NCBI GenBank assembly: GCA_021792045.1
Contig: JAJYVJ010000090.1
Location: forward strand, 1 to 6,821
Direction: 5' to 3'
Origin: Thermoplasmata archaeon
GTDB lineage: Archaea > Thermoplasmatota > Thermoplasmata > Thermoplasmatales > Thermoplasmataceae
DNA length: 6,821 bases
The position numbers and the translations under genes were made by a program. Positions 6,412-6,821 of the stretch are shown piece after piece; position 1 is the stretch's first letter, and the number at the start of each line of letters is the position of its first letter. The notes under the pieces are model-generated. The model saw only the letters and a program-made list of their open reading frames with translations, was not told the DNA's origin and did not search any database.

Positions 6412-6594
6412 TCAGCAACAATTGTGCTCAAGGTTGTGATGAGCTTCTTCGCTCCGAGTATACTTGCCAGGATTGGCATCAAAACTTGTCTTGCACTCAT
6501 CGCTGCAGAAATAGTATTTCATCCCTTCGTGCTCGCTTACTATCTTCCTTTCTTTTATCTTCATCCGGCATACAGGATCAACTGTCATTTCCAT
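6412..6594 (-). CDS. YHS/TRASH-domain metallochaperone-like protein with His/Cys tail (60 aa)
   Basis: Single YHS/TRASH domain: DPVCRM (6-11) then YYFCSDEC (27-34), giving the triad C9-x20-C30-x3-C34, and then FDANPGKY (39-45), the usual end of the YHS module. The C-terminal tail HHNLEHNCC (52-60) adds three His and two Cys and may provide a second metal site. The conserved Gly of DPVCGM is Arg here. The protein is small, soluble and likely cytosolic; by analogy with Sulfolobus CopM and Ferroplasma CopZ it may carry Cu+ to the ATPase. The open frame begins at a TTG (6600), with ATGs at 6594 and 6588. The ATG at 6594 is preferred because a TATA-like element is centred about 26 bp upstream, as expected for a leaderless transcript. 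It is the first gene of the copper operon. Confidence 0.87.
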   Translation of the reverse strand: MEMTVDPVCRMKIKERKIVSEHEGMKYYFCSDECKTSFDANPGKYTRSEEAHHNLEHNCC

Positions 6595-6614
6595 GTTCAA
6601 AGCATTCTGGAATT

Positions 6615-6625
6615 GTTATTAAATG
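6615..6625 (-). promoter_or_regulatory. Candidate TATA box of the copper operon (leaderless)
   Basis: CATTTAATAAC on the minus strand (6625-6615) is centred about 26 bp from the ATG at 6594, the spacing for a leaderless archaeal mRNA. A second TATA-like element on the same strand, TTATAAATAC (6650-6641), would instead give a leader of about 25 nt. That second element also serves the divergent gene. Confidence 0.45.
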
Positions 6626-6631
6626 TTTGTT

Positions 6632-6644
6632 ATACAGAATGTAT
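6632..6644. promoter_or_regulatory. Candidate operator dyad between the divergent copper genes
   Basis: ATACA-GAA-TGTAT is a perfect 5-bp dyad with a 3-bp centre, a size close to Lrp-family binding boxes. It overlaps the TATA element of the regulator gene and lies just upstream of the TATA element of the copper operon, so a bound protein could affect both. A wider inverted repeat, CATTCTG (6603-6609) and CAGAATG (6635-6641), and a direct repeat TTGTTAT (6613-6619 and 6627-6633) also occur here. Assignment to the neighbouring Lrp-like regulator is inference. Confidence 0.4.
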
Positions 6645-6651
6645 TTATAAT
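6641..6651 (+). promoter_or_regulatory. TATA box of the Lrp-like regulator gene (leaderless)
   Basis: GTATTTATAAT (6641-6651) is centred about 24 bp upstream of the ATG at 6670. No Shine-Dalgarno motif precedes that ATG, which agrees with a leaderless transcript. Confidence 0.55.
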
Positions 6652-6669
6652 GCTCCATAATTTATCGAC

Positions 6670-6821
6670 ATGAAAAGAAATGTGACGGAAATTGAACAAA
6701 GATTGATACACATATTGAAAAAAAATTCCAGAAAGAGTTTGATTGATATAGCCAAAGAACTTGGTGTCAGCAGGATTACTGCAAGAAAGGTGTTTGACTC
6801 GGTCATCCAGGCAGGAAAGAT
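6670..6821 (+). CDS. Lrp/AsnC-type helix-turn-helix regulator, likely copper sensor (partial, 3' truncated)
   Basis: The frame from the ATG at 6670 is open to the right edge and gives 50 residues. TEIEQRLIHILKKNSRKSLIDIAKELGVS followed by RITARKVFDSVIQAG is a typical Lrp/AsnC winged helix-turn-helix: first helix at about residues 6-18, second at 24-31, recognition helix at about 34-47. In Sulfolobus (CopT/CopR) and Ferroplasma (CopY), regulators with this DNA-binding domain plus a C-terminal TRASH domain sit beside the copper chaperone and ATPase genes. The divergent position here makes that role likely, but the C-terminal half lies outside the window, so the sensor domain is not seen. A general amino-acid Lrp regulator remains possible. 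Confidence 0.85.
   Translation, partial: MKRNVTEIEQRLIHILKKNSRKSLIDIAKELGVSRITARKVFDSVIQAGK

Noticed and set aside
6595..6600. TTG start at 6600 for the first YHS protein
   Set aside because: The ATG at 6594 fits a TATA-like element at leaderless spacing, and the two extra residues add nothing to the domain.
6264..6660. Plus-strand open frames antisense to the YHS genes
   Set aside because: They are antisense to Cys-rich conserved domains, one runs through the divergent promoter region, and neither has a recognisable domain.
1..6821. CRISPR array, insertion sequence or integration site
   Set aside because: No regularly spaced direct repeats, transposase or integrase motifs, or terminal inverted repeats with target duplications were seen.

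Overview
The window looks like part of a thermoacidophilic euryarchaeal genome, most plausibly a Thermoplasmatales member (Ferroplasma, Thermoplasma or Cuniculiplasma type). This is inferred from several things: AGG/ATA-rich codon use, TATA-like boxes about 24-26 bp upstream of ATG codons (leaderless transcripts), GGAG Shine-Dalgarno sites inside operons, an Lrp-like regulator beside TRASH/YHS metal-binding proteins and a copper ATPase, and a DoxD/DoxX-like membrane protein. No rRNA or other marker gene is present, so the assignment is provisional.

Left part (1-1201, plus strand): the tail of an unidentified, probably coiled-coil protein is followed after 17 nt by a GNAT N-acetyltransferase. 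A separate small protein with two N-terminal membrane segments then follows from its own leaderless promoter. This block converges on the next operon. The 123-nt gap between them holds two hairpins, one of which ends in a T-run on the minus strand and looks like that operon's terminator.

Middle part (1325-3442, minus strand): a two-gene operon encodes a PLP fold-II enzyme that resembles a catalytic-core-only cystathionine beta-synthase, then a fold-I cystathionine gamma-lyase/synthase family enzyme. Together they can make cysteine from homocysteine and serine (reverse transsulfuration). The upstream region is unusually rich in short inverted repeats around a TATA-containing palindrome.

Right part (3618-6821): a copper-handling locus. 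A divergent Lrp/AsnC-type regulator runs off the right edge. Across a roughly 75-bp shared promoter region, the minus-strand operon encodes a 60-aa YHS/TRASH protein, a second 46-aa YHS/TRASH protein, a Cu+-type P1B ATPase that itself begins with a YHS/TRASH domain, and a four-helix DoxX/DoxD-like membrane protein that overlaps or abuts the ATPase gene. The layout matches the archaeal copper regulator / TRASH metallochaperone / copper ATPase scheme known from Sulfolobus (copT-copM-copA) and Ferroplasma (copYZB). It adds a duplicated chaperone and a DoxX gene. The 46-aa gene is easily lost because the ATPase frame stays open through it, giving a false 745-aa ATPase; the real product is most likely 689 aa from position 6243.

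Gaps: 660-742, 1202-1324, 3443-3617 and 6595-6669 are the main non-coding stretches and are described individually. No gene-free stretch exceeds 300 bases. No tRNA, rRNA, CRISPR array or insertion sequence was seen.
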